Assembly (NCBI RefSeq): GCF_014203355.1
Contig: NZ_JACHIR010000001.1
Location: forward strand, 5,086,038 to 5,150,037
Source: Kutzneria kofuensis
Lineage (GTDB): Bacteria; Actinomycetota; Actinomycetes; Mycobacteriales; Pseudonocardiaceae
DNA length: 64,000 bases
Direction: 5' to 3'
A program made the translations under genes and the position numbers. The notes beneath the pieces are model-generated. The model did no database searches. It saw nothing but the letters and a program-made list of their open reading frames with translations, and was not told where the DNA came from. Positions 58,001-64,000 of the stretch are shown here, one piece after another. Position 1 is the stretch's first letter, and the number at the start of each line of letters is the position of its first letter.

Positions 58001-58693
58001 GAACAGCCGCCGGGCCCGCCCCTCCAGGCCGGCGATCTCTCGTGTCTCCTGGCCGAAGCCCTTCACCACGCGGACGCCCGTGACCGTCTCCTCGACGTGC
58101 TGCGCCACGTCCGCCGCCTGCTGCTGCGCGTGCCAGGTTGCCGAGAACACTGTCTTGCGGCTGCGCAGCGCGACGTACACGACGGCCGGCACCACGATGA
58201 GGGCGATCACCGTCAGCAACGGCGACAGCCACAGCATCGCCCCGACGGCGACCAGCACGAACGCGATGTTGCCCAGCGCGTACGGGACCATCGAGATCAG
58301 GCCCTGCACCTGGTTCAGGTCACTGATCGAGCGGGACACCACCTGGCCGGTGCGCAGCTCGTCCTGCTTGCCGCCGTCCAGCCGCTGCATCGCCGCGAAC
58401 ACCTGGCCACGCATGTCGTGCTGCACGTCCAGGGCGAGACGTCCGCCCAGGTAGCGGCGCAGGAACGCGGTGACGAAGGTCAACACCTCGATGCCGGCCA
58501 GCGACCCGATCAGCCACCCGAGGCGGTTCGTCGTGCCCGCCACCGCGTCGTCCACCGCCAGCCGCACCACCAGCGGCGCCACCGCCTGCTGGCCCACGCC
58601 CAGGACGGCGGCCCCGAGCGACAACACCACCACGACCGGATGCCGCCAGCACGCCGCCGACAGCCGCCGCACCCACCCCGTTCGTTCGGACAC
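55094..58693 (-). CDS. Fused heterodimer-type ABC exporter
   Basis: A 1199-residue polypeptide with two complete exporter halves in one chain: TMD1 (about 15-320), NBD1 (about 340-570), a linker, TMD2 (about 640-940) and NBD2 (about 955-1190). NBD1 has Walker A GTAGSGKST, signature LSGGQRQR and Walker B VLVLDDATSAVD, in which the catalytic glutamate is Asp. NBD2 has GRTGAGKST, a modified signature LSAGQRQ and an intact VLLLDEATAALD. This asymmetry is typical of heterodimeric exporters with one degenerate site. The halves resemble the adjacent mycobacterial pair Rv1273c/Rv1272c. GTG start at 58693, six bases after TAAGTT on the minus strand. Substrate unknown. Confidence 0.9.
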   Translation of the reverse strand: MSERTGWVRRLSAACWRHPVVVVLSLGAAVLGVGQQAVAPLVVRLAVDDAVAGTTNRLGWLIGSLAGIEVLTFVTAFLRRYLGGRLALDVQHDMRGQVFAAMQRLDGGKQDELRTGQVVSRSISDLNQVQGLISMVPYALGNIAFVLVAVGAMLWLSPLLTVIALIVVPAVVYVALRSRKTVFSATWHAQQQAADVAQHVEETVTGVRVVKGFGQETREIAGLEGRARRLFSLRMRAAKLTAPPTATLGAMPLFGQIAVLGLGGWLALNGQVTLGTFLAFASYVTGLLGPARFLAAAMVTAQVTKASVNRVNELIDSQPDVKDGSEDVPDGPLAVELDDITFGYARSEPVLDRVSLRVEPGETLALVGTAGSGKSTVSLLLPRFYDVHQGAIRVGGVDVRQLRLHSLRNAVGVVFEEAFLFSDTIRANIAYGRPDATDAEVEEAARAAEAHEFVTALPEGYETKVGERGLTLSGGQRQRIALARALLSAPRVLVLDDATSAVDAVTEAAIHDTLKAVTAQRTTLLVAHRRSTLALADRIAVLDGGKVVDVGTEEELNERCTLFRELLAGPGEAIEDATAHIDVASAELWPAVTPEEPDVPDLVPLPEATEQPNLSPDTGATARKFGLVSLLRPVRWALLLVGALVTIDALSSMALPALVRYGVDDGVTRGTMGALWVATGLGAGIVVVNWLNTRVETVLTARVGERLLYVLRVRSFAHLQRLGLDYYERELAGRIMTRMTTDVDALSTFLQTGLVTAAVSALTIVGIAVALLVTDIGLALVAMAAIPILAVATYFFRKASSEAYAQARERVSVVNADLQENVSGLRVTQAFTREQYSAREFGERSLAYRTSRLRAQRYIATYFPFVALLSGVAQAAVLAVGAYRVASGDLSAGALLAFQLYLGLFFAPVQQLSGVFDGYQQAMVGLKRIGELLNTRSSIVPPSTPVPVPSTLRGEIELRDVTFRYEGAATPALDRVSLHVRAGETVALVGRTGAGKSTLVKLVARFYDVTDGAVLVDGVDVRQYDLDGYRGRLGVVPQEAHLFVGDVADNVRYGRPTASRDEVTAAVRAVGALRQVAGLQHAMHQQVGERGQALSAGQRQLVALARAELVDPAVLLLDEATAALDPATEATVLAASERLAGRRTTFVVAHRLATAARADRIVVLEQGRIVEQGTHAELLEAGGRYAEMWRTGAHIDDAA

Positions 58694-58746
58694 AGAAGTA
58701 ACTTACGGTGCCCGAGCTTGATCATGCTCGGCCCATATTTTGGGTT

Positions 58747-58793
58747 ACCTGAGTGGCTCAGGTGGCGCTCAAGCGAAAATGAGCCACTCAGGT
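58747..58793. repeat. 14-bp-arm inverted repeat upstream of the fused exporter
   Basis: ACCTGAGTGGCTCA (58747-58760) pairs perfectly with 58780-58793; loop 19 bases. The left arm also belongs to its own palindrome, ACCTGAG-TGG-CTCAGGT (58747-58763), so alternative structures are possible. It lies between the permease stop (58816) and the exporter start (58693), both on the minus strand. Confidence 0.75.
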
Positions 58794-58815
58794 GCCCCCA
58801 AAAGGGGTGGCTACC

Positions 58816-59691
58816 TCAGGTGATGTCGCGGGTTTTGCTCATCAGCCAGCCGCCGACCGCGAACACGGCCGTCCAGGCGGCGAAGATCAGGCCGCTGATC
58901 CACCAGTCGAAGGCGCCGCGGGCGCCGGCGGCCGCCCGGATGAGGTCCGAGAACAGCTCCTGGGCCTCGCCGGTCATCAGCCCGCCGATGTTGGGCACCT
59001 GGGCGACCACCAGCTGCGAGGCCACCGAGCCGGTGAGGCCGTCGGCGGAGCCGTTGATCAGGATGCCGGGCCAGTTGTACGGCAGCAGCGAGCCGATCAG
59101 GTTCTCCACCAGCAGCGTGTACAGCAGCAGCGAGATGATCGACGCGATGGGGCTGCCGAACAGGGCCCCGACGCCCATGCCGAGCAGCGTCCACAGCATG
59201 CACGAGACGATCCCGGACGCGGCGATCTCCAGCCAGCTGACGGCGTCGGGCAGCTGCTCGGGCCGCGACGCGATGGCCATGCCGATGCTGGCCACGCCGG
59301 AGATGACCACACCGAAGCCGAGTCCCCAGACGGCGTACGTGATCAGCTTGGCCGACAGCAGGCTGCCGCGGTTGGGCGCGGTCAGGTAGCTGGTGGTGAT
59401 GGTCCGCCGGTTGATCTCGCTGGACAGCGCCAGCGCCCCGAACACGATGGGGAAGATGGCGCTGATGTTGACGGTCCGCGCGAAGATCAGCGTGGACCAG
59501 GGCAGCCGGTTGAAGTCCAGCCGCAGCTGGGTGACGATGACGTTGCTGTTGACCTGGTCGAGCACGGCGCCGATCAGGGCGTTGCCGGCGATGCTCCACA
59601 GCGCGGCCAGCGCCACGGTGGGAATCAGCAGCGCCCACCACATCTTGGTGGTGAGGATCTTGCGGAACTCGGCGGAGACGAGCCGGCCCAT
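58816..59691 (-). CDS. ABC-2 type permease
   Basis: A 291-residue membrane protein with about six helices. The N-terminus MGRLVSAEFRKILTTKMWWALLIP is the cytoplasmic entry and first helix typical of ABC-2/YdbA permeases, and TTSYLTAPNRGSLLSAKLITYAVWG is the conserved loop before helix 3. It works with the ATPase encoded just upstream; its ATG overlaps the ATPase stop by one base (TGATG). The transported substrate is unknown. Confidence 0.88.
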   Translation of the reverse strand: MGRLVSAEFRKILTTKMWWALLIPTVALAALWSIAGNALIGAVLDQVNSNVIVTQLRLDFNRLPWSTLIFARTVNISAIFPIVFGALALSSEINRRTITTSYLTAPNRGSLLSAKLITYAVWGLGFGVVISGVASIGMAIASRPEQLPDAVSWLEIAASGIVSCMLWTLLGMGVGALFGSPIASIISLLLYTLLVENLIGSLLPYNWPGILINGSADGLTGSVASQLVVAQVPNIGGLMTGEAQELFSDLIRAAAGARGAFDWWISGLIFAAWTAVFAVGGWLMSKTRDIT

Positions 59692-61019
59692 CAGGCGTTA
59701 CCTCCCCAACCGCCACCCGGCGGCTGCTCCGGCGGCGGGGCCGCCTGCTGCTGGTCCTGCGGCGGCGCATAGGGCTGGCCGCCGTACTGCTGCTGGCCGG
59801 GCGGTGGCGCGTAGGAGGCGTACTGCTGGCCGGTCTGCTGCTGGTACTGCTGAGGATCGACGGGCGGCGCGTACCCCTGCGGCGGCGTGCCTTGGGGCGG
59901 CGCATAACCCTGCGGCGGCGCATAGCCCTGGGGCGGCGTGCCCTGCGGGGGGTAGCCCTGCGGCTGCTGGTACTGCTGCGGGTCGACCGGCGGCGCGTAG
60001 CCCTGCGGGGGCGTGCCCTGCGGCGGGGCGGCGAAGCCCTGCGACGGCGGTCCGTAGCCGCCACCGGGCGGCGGGCCCCAGCCCGGCGGGGCACCGTAGC
60101 CGGGCTGCTGGCCGGTGTACTGCCCCTGCGTCAGCCGGAAGAACAGCTGCTCAAGGTCGACGGTCTCCTGCTGGATGTCGTACAGCGCGATGCCGGCGGC
60201 CATGGCCAGGTCGGCGACGGTCTTCCGGTCCACGCCGGTGATCGCGAGCCGCCCGTCCTGCGTCTGCTCGATGGCGTTGACGCCGGCCTCCTGCAGCTTG
60301 ACCACCAGCGCCTGCGGGTCGGCGGCCTGCACGAGCACCCGGCTCTGCTGCGACTGCCGCAGGTAGTCCAGCGACCCGTAGTACACGGTCTGCCCGCGGC
60401 TGATGATCACGACCTGGTCCACGGTCTGCTCGACCTCGGCCAGCAGGTGGCTGGAGATCAGCACGGTGCGGCCGGTGCGGGCGAAGGACTGCAGGAACGC
60501 CCGCAGCCAGGCGATGCCCTCCGGGTCGAGGCCGTTGGCGGGCTCGTCGAGCACCAGCACCTGCGGGTCGCCGAGCAGCGCGGTGGCCAGCGCCAGCCGC
60601 TGCTTCATGCCGAGCGAGAACCCGCCGGCGGCGCGCCGACCGGCCTCGGACAGCCCGACGAGTTCCAGCACCTGATCGGCGCGCTGGTCCGGCACGCCCA
60701 TCGCGGCGGCGTACACGCGGAGGTGGTTGCGCGCCGAGCGGGTCGGGTGGAAGCCCTGCGCCTCCAGCACGGCGCCGACGACCCGGCCCGGGTTGCCCAG
60801 CTGGTCGAACGGCAGGCCGTTGATGGTGGACGTGCCGGCGGTCGGCCGGACCAGGCCCAGCAGCATGCGCAGGGTGGTGGTCTTGCCGGCCCCGTTCGGA
60901 CCGAGGAAGCCGGTGACCGAGCCCGGTTCCACGGTGAAACTGAGGTTGTTGACCGCGATGATCGGGCCGAACTGCTTGCTCAGGCCCTGCACCACGATGC
61001 GGCCACTGCCGTCGTGCAC
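59691..61019 (-). CDS. ABC-2 transporter ATPase with a Pro/Gln-rich repetitive tail
   Basis: A 442-residue protein. Residues 1-300 are a standard ABC ATPase: GPNGAGKTT, signature FSLGMKQR, Walker B VLVLDEPANGLDPEG and H-loop SSHLLAEVEQ, followed by the usual C-terminal region. From about residue 303 there is a tail of about 140 residues made of Gly, Pro, Gln and Tyr, with repeats such as PPQGYAP, PPQGTPPQG and VDPQQYQQ. Such tails are rare on ABC ATPases and are probably disordered. GTG 61019 has GGGAGGAAC upstream, and TAGGGT at 61060-61055 is a possible -10. Confidence 0.9.
   Translation of the reverse strand: MHDGSGRIVVQGLSKQFGPIIAVNNLSFTVEPGSVTGFLGPNGAGKTTTLRMLLGLVRPTAGTSTINGLPFDQLGNPGRVVGAVLEAQGFHPTRSARNHLRVYAAAMGVPDQRADQVLELVGLSEAGRRAAGGFSLGMKQRLALATALLGDPQVLVLDEPANGLDPEGIAWLRAFLQSFARTGRTVLISSHLLAEVEQTVDQVVIISRGQTVYYGSLDYLRQSQQSRVLVQAADPQALVVKLQEAGVNAIEQTQDGRLAITGVDRKTVADLAMAAGIALYDIQQETVDLEQLFFRLTQGQYTGQQPGYGAPPGWGPPPGGGYGPPSQGFAAPPQGTPPQGYAPPVDPQQYQQPQGYPPQGTPPQGYAPPQGYAPPQGTPPQGYAPPVDPQQYQQQTGQQYASYAPPPGQQQYGGQPYAPPQDQQQAAPPPEQPPGGGWGGNA
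59694..60113 (-). repeat. In-frame DNA repeats coding the Pro/Gln/Gly/Tyr tail
   Basis: Repeated blocks code for PPQGYAPPVDPQQYQQ twice and PPQGYAP or PPQGTPPQG several times. The repeats stay in frame and continue to the stop codon. Confidence 0.8.
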
Positions 61020-61057
61020 GTGTTCCTCCCGGTGCCGGTGCGTGCCCTGGTCATACC

Positions 61058-61933
61058 CTATTCGCCGGCTTCGCGCCGTCGGATCGCGAGCTGATCCAGC
61101 AGATATGTGACGACGCTGTCATCGTCGTTGGTTCCCGTCACGACCGACGCGGTCGCCCGGACTTCCGGCTGGGCGTTGGCCGGCGCGATCCGGCGGTCGG
61201 CGACGGCGAACATCGGCAGGTCGTTCACGTGGTCGCCGCACACGGTGATCTCGCCGTCCAGGTCCAGCCGCTGCCGCAGCTCCAGGATGGCCGCGCCCTT
61301 GGTGGCCAGCGGGCTCTGCAGCACGACCTCGGACCAGCCCGGGCTGTACGAGTTCAGCGCCGCCCACACCCGCGCGCCGTCGCCGACGGCGGCCTGCACG
61401 GCCGCGGCGACACCCGGGGCGTCGTCGTCCGGCACGTACGAGCACAGCATGACGACCTGTTCCCGGTCGGCGACCGTGCGCAGGTCGGCCGTCTCGGTCA
61501 GCCGTGGGTCCCGGTACCGGAGCTTCTCGCCGATGAACCAGCCGGCTCCGGGGTTGAGGTCCACGCTGAAGTGCACCCGGTCCCGGGAACCGTCCCAGCT
61601 GGTGACGATCGGGTCGCCGAGCAGGTCGATGGCCTTGCCGGCGGTCGCCGGGTCCAGCGCGTTGGTGACGAGGTGCTCGCCGGTGCGCAGGTCGGAGATG
61701 TACGCCCCGTTGTGCTCGATCACCGGCAGCCGCAGGTCGACGCCGGGCAGCATCGGCCGCATCGCGGCGGTGCTGCGCGCACTGGCCACGGTCAGCGCGA
61801 CGCCGGCCGCGACGAGGCGGTTCAGCCCGTCGCGGGCGGCGTCGGACAGGGAAGTGTCGGATCGCAGCAGCGTCCCGTCGAGGTCGCAGACGAGCAGATG
61901 TCCCGGTGACGTCAGCCAGCTCACCGGTCCCAT
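61058..61933 (-). CDS. HAD-IIB (Cof-type) phosphatase
   Basis: A 291-residue HAD phosphatase with a large cap. Motif I is VCDLDGTLLRSD, motif II VASARS, motif III the lysine in LATKGAAILELRQRL and motif IV CGDHVNDLPMFAVAD. Cof-type enzymes act on sugar phosphates or nucleotides such as FMN; the substrate is not clear here. It lies upstream of the ABC-2 ATPase gene with a 38-bp gap. ATG 61933 chosen. Confidence 0.88.
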   Translation of the reverse strand: MGPVSWLTSPGHLLVCDLDGTLLRSDTSLSDAARDGLNRLVAAGVALTVASARSTAAMRPMLPGVDLRLPVIEHNGAYISDLRTGEHLVTNALDPATAGKAIDLLGDPIVTSWDGSRDRVHFSVDLNPGAGWFIGEKLRYRDPRLTETADLRTVADREQVVMLCSYVPDDDAPGVAAAVQAAVGDGARVWAALNSYSPGWSEVVLQSPLATKGAAILELRQRLDLDGEITVCGDHVNDLPMFAVADRRIAPANAQPEVRATASVVTGTNDDDSVVTYLLDQLAIRRREAGE

Positions 61934-61945
61934 CCTGCCCGCCGG

Positions 61946-62779
61946 CTAGTTCGCGGCCGGCGACCCCTGCCAGTAGTCCTCGAGCACCCGGCGCATCTCC
62001 TCGGTCTCCGCGTCGGGCTCGCCGAGCAGCTCGAACCGGGGCGGCACCACCTCGGACACCATGGTGTCCTCCAGCGGCTCGGTCGGCGGCGCGGCCGGTT
62101 CCGGCTCCGGCGGCGGCGCGGGCAGCACGCCGCCGAACGCGCCGATCGGGTCCAGGCTGGCCAGCGCCGGGGTGTCCGGCCGGTCCGCGTACTCGCTGGG
62201 CGCGGGCCAGGTCGGGTCGTCCACGATGGCGAACGGGCCGGAGCTGGCGATCGCCGGCGGCGGCGGGCTGACCGGCGTGATCGGCGTGTAGCTCGGCGCC
62301 GGGGGCAGGGCGGCCCGCAGCACCGGCAGTTCCACCGTCATCTCGGACGGCACCTCGGGCGGGATCACGGTGGTGCGCCGCATTTCCGACGGCAGCGGCC
62401 GGGTGCGCACGCCCTGCACGGCGGTGCCGTCGGCCTGCTTGCTGTGCCGGCCGTTGCGCCGGAACAGACCACGCAGCCCGCGACGCTGCTGCCGCGGTTC
62501 CGGCGTGGTGCCGCCGCCGATCAGGTGCTGGTGCGCGAGCAGCCACACCTTGCACGGCCAGCGCCGCTTGCGCAGCCGGCCGGGGCAGGCGCGGCAGCGG
62601 CCGTCCTCGTCGGCGGTGTGCACCTCCAGCAGCAGCCGCCAGCCGTCGGCCAGCCGCTGCAGCTCGGCGCGGGCCAGCGGGGCCAGGGTGCCGCCCGCGT
62701 TGGTCTGCTCGGCGGCCTGGTCCAGCGCGGCCAGTCGGCGCAGCACGGCCCGCCGCATCCCGTCGTCGACGGCGCTCAT
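61946..62779 (-). CDS. Hypothetical protein with a cysteine cluster and disordered tail
   Basis: A 277-residue protein. The N-terminal 90 residues are helical and end in CRACPGRLRKRRWPCKVWLLAHQHL, a CxxC-x10-C-x6-H pattern that could bind zinc. Residues 95-277 are rich in Pro, Ser and Glu, without fold signatures, and end in an acidic helix (EEMRRVLEDYW). I do not recognise it. Its ATG overlaps the stop of the 64-residue gene upstream by 4 bp, so they are coupled. It lies just upstream of the HAD gene on the same strand. Confidence 0.72.
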   Translation of the reverse strand: MSAVDDGMRRAVLRRLAALDQAAEQTNAGGTLAPLARAELQRLADGWRLLLEVHTADEDGRCRACPGRLRKRRWPCKVWLLAHQHLIGGGTTPEPRQQRRGLRGLFRRNGRHSKQADGTAVQGVRTRPLPSEMRRTTVIPPEVPSEMTVELPVLRAALPPAPSYTPITPVSPPPPAIASSGPFAIVDDPTWPAPSEYADRPDTPALASLDPIGAFGGVLPAPPPEPEPAAPPTEPLEDTMVSEVVPPRFELLGEPDAETEEMRRVLEDYWQGSPAAN

Positions 62780-62970
62780 TCGCTCAACCCCAGATCGCCG
62801 GCGGCGCGGTCGAGGGCGTGGTGCAGCCGCCGGGTCTGCTGCGGGGACAGCACGGCGGTCTGACCGGGCGGCGCGACCAGCACCACACGGCCGTGCTCCA
62901 CGAGCACCGTCATGGACCGGTCCCGGCCGAACGGGTCGAGGCAGTCCACCCACCAACGGGGTTCACTCAT
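62776..62970 (-). CDS. Small conserved-looking hypothetical protein
   Basis: A 64-residue protein, MSEPRWWVDCLDPFGRDRSM at the start, then a beta-like VLVEHGRVVLVAPPGQTAVL and a helix ending LGLSE. It overlaps the next gene's ATG by 4 bp and is the first of that unit. It has no signal peptide. The family is not recognised; this could be a partner or regulator of the cysteine-cluster protein. Confidence 0.68.
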   Translation of the reverse strand: MSEPRWWVDCLDPFGRDRSMTVLVEHGRVVLVAPPGQTAVLSPQQTRRLHHALDRAAGDLGLSE

Positions 62971-63084
62971 CAGGCATCTCCGTCAGGCTCCACGGCGTGC
63001 CACACCGGAGCGCGCAGGGCTGGCGGCACACACCCGTCTCACATCGGCCGATCGGGCCAGCTCACACAGTCCGCGAGGCAGGGT

Positions 63085-63114
63085 TTCACCCGTTTGCACG
63101 CCTGTTCACCCGTT
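63085..63114. repeat. Two direct repeats of TTCACCCGTT with 20-bp period
   Basis: Copies at 63085-63094 and 63105-63114 lie two helical turns apart, 115-145 bp upstream of the minus-strand unit. The spacing suggests cooperative binding of a regulator. Confidence 0.45.
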
Positions 63115-63197
63115 CGAGTGGCGGCACACAAGATTTTTTCGACGGATCTCGCCCAAACATGAGGCAAATCGGGGTCGGAGACCCTAAGCTGTTGTTG

Positions 63198-63247
63198 GCG
63201 GCCCGCTCCCAGTGACCCCCAGGCTGGTTGAGCGGGCCGCTCTTTAC
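63198..63247 (+). terminator. Orphan terminator-like hairpin
   Basis: 11-bp arms GCGGCCCGCTC (63198-63208) and GAGCGGGCCGC (63230-63240), with an inner CCAG/CTGG pairing, followed by TCTTTACT. No plus-strand gene ends before it, so it may end an unannotated short RNA. Confidence 0.55.
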
Positions 63248-63355
63248 TGTCCAGGGTCCGTGGCCCGGCTCACTCCCGCAACCTCCTCGACGTGACCTTC
63301 CCTTGCCCGCTAAATTGTGGGTAGTTCCCATCTCTTTCATTGTGGGGGGTTCCTG

Positions 63356-64000
63356 ATGAGGGTTCTGGTCACGGCCTCGCCCGGCCTCGGGCACATGCTG
63401 CCGATGGTGCCGATCTCGTGGGCGCTGCGCGCCGCCGGCCACGAGGTGCTGCTGGCCATGGCCGGCCGCAGCGCCGAGCACGTGCCGATGCTCGCCGCGT
63501 CCGGCCTGCACGTCGTGCAGACGTGCGGGCACGAGCAGTTCGTGCGGCTGATGAACGCCGCCCGCGGCTCGATGGACGTCAAGGCGTGGCAGCAGAAGAT
63601 CAAGGAGGCGTCCCGGTCCGGCGAGTTCGACCGGCTCACCTCGGTCGCGATCGGGCTGTTCGTCCCGCAGTCCGACGCGGTCGCGGACGCCGTCGTCGAC
63701 ATCGCCGACAACTGGCGGCCCGACCTGGTGCTGCACTCGCCGATGGAGGGCGCCGGCCCGCTCGCCGCCGCCAAGCTCGGCGTGCCCGCGGTCGAGCAGT
63801 CGTTCGGCCTGTTCAACCCGGTGAACCGGGTGCTGATGATGGCCGAGGCGCTGGCCGACGCCTACCGCCGGCACGGCGTCGACGGCCCGCCCGAGCGGCG
63901 CGGCCTGCTCAACGTGTCACCGCCGAGCATGGGCATGCCGGACACCGGCTGGTCGATGCGGTACGTCCCGTACAACGGTGGTGACCAGCTGCCGGACTGG
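63356..64000 (+). CDS. GT1-type glycosyltransferase (MGT-like), 5' part
   Basis: The first 215 codons of a glycosyltransferase; it runs off the window end with no stop. The N-terminus MRVLVTASPGLGHMLPMVPI and the pattern ALRAAGHEVLLAM are those of GT-B enzymes that decorate macrolides, aglycones and glycolipids. The acceptor-binding domain runs to the end; the sugar-nucleotide domain is not visible. ATG 63356 is preceded by GGGGGGTTCCTG. The first base of the gene follows a TAAATT -10 at 63311. It may open a specialised-metabolite cluster, but nothing else in the window shows one. Confidence 0.85.
   Translation, partial: MRVLVTASPGLGHMLPMVPISWALRAAGHEVLLAMAGRSAEHVPMLAASGLHVVQTCGHEQFVRLMNAARGSMDVKAWQQKIKEASRSGEFDRLTSVAIGLFVPQSDAVADAVVDIADNWRPDLVLHSPMEGAGPLAAAKLGVPAVEQSFGLFNPVNRVLMMAEALADAYRRHGVDGPPERRGLLNVSPPSMGMPDTGWSMRYVPYNGGDQLPDW

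Larger units (their letters stand above)
62971..63355. other. Intergenic region between minus-strand unit and glycosyltransferase
   Basis: About 385 bp. It contains direct repeats at 63085-63114, an A/T-rich patch near 63130, a small GGGTC-GGA-GACCC hairpin at about 63173-63185, a strong terminator-like hairpin at 63198-63247, and TAAATT at 63311-63316 as a likely -10 for the glycosyltransferase. No protein gene is supported. Confidence 0.55.

Overview
The window is high-GC actinobacterial DNA. The gene content points to Pseudonocardiales or a close relative: mtrB-lpqB, long-form hpf, secA, sigH-rsrA, pdtaS, whiB1 and kgd, with many GTG starts and 4-bp stop/start overlaps. From about 1 to 26.7 kb the gene set follows the Mycobacterium tuberculosis Rv3245c-Rv3214 neighbourhood in order, so this part is conserved chromosomal core. 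The species cannot be named from sequence alone. I found no tRNA, rRNA, CRISPR array, prophage or insertion sequence.

Layout. 1-8.3 kb: end of the sensor kinase mtrB, lpqB, comF, hpf, secA and an Rv3235-family gene. 8.4-14.2 kb: accessory enzymes (HAD, DHFR-like, TrmH-type methyltransferase, wax ester/TAG synthase, pruA). 14.3-18.2 kb: a tightly overlapping minus-strand operon aroA-rsgA-Rmt-type 16S rRNA methyltransferase-lipoprotein. 18.3-26.7 kb: SRAP, hydrolase, ybaK, sigH-rsrA, a 24-residue ribosomal protein bL37 gene, a biotinyl carrier protein, pdtaS, whiB1, a lipid kinase, a membrane protein, GNAT and a phosphatase. 26.8-33.8 kb: an unknown gene, a small lipoprotein, an ammonia-lyase homologue with an altered MIO site coupled to an ornithine cyclodeaminase homologue, an Imm-like membrane protein, nickel SOD with its maturation protease, a sugar epimerase and malic enzyme. 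34-38.7 kb: a 1064-residue PAS-GGDEF-EAL protein and a branched-polyamine-synthase-like protein. 38.8-42.1 kb: an OpuB/ProU-type osmolyte ABC importer. 42.2-49.9 kb: an IclR regulator with an operator and a complete histidine-utilisation operon. 49.9-54.7 kb: surE, DUF6104 and kgd. 55-63 kb: a fused asymmetric ABC exporter, an ABC-2 system whose ATPase has a Pro/Gln-rich repetitive tail, a HAD phosphatase and two unknown coupled genes. 63.36 kb to the end: the 5' part of a glycosyltransferase.

How the genes work together. The hut genes give a route from histidine to urocanate, imidazolonepropionate, formimidoylglutamate, N-formylglutamate and glutamate; an M20 amidohydrolase sits where HutG would be expected. 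sigH-rsrA form a thiol-redox sigma/anti-sigma pair with a clear autoregulatory promoter. sodX sits divergent to sodN and would mature it. The Rmt-like enzyme, which should methylate 16S rRNA G1405, is translationally coupled to rsgA, a 30S maturation GTPase.

The most notable observations are the housekeeping-embedded aminoglycoside-resistance-type methyltransferase; the lyase homologue in which the MIO Ala-Ser-Gly is Ser-Ala-Gly; a family of long intergenic hairpins and repeats lying against stop codons of facing genes; a SigH promoter whose predicted start falls at an in-frame GTG that would give a longer isoform; and a recurrent leaderless-promoter layout (TANNNT, 6-8 nt, start codon) at many genes.
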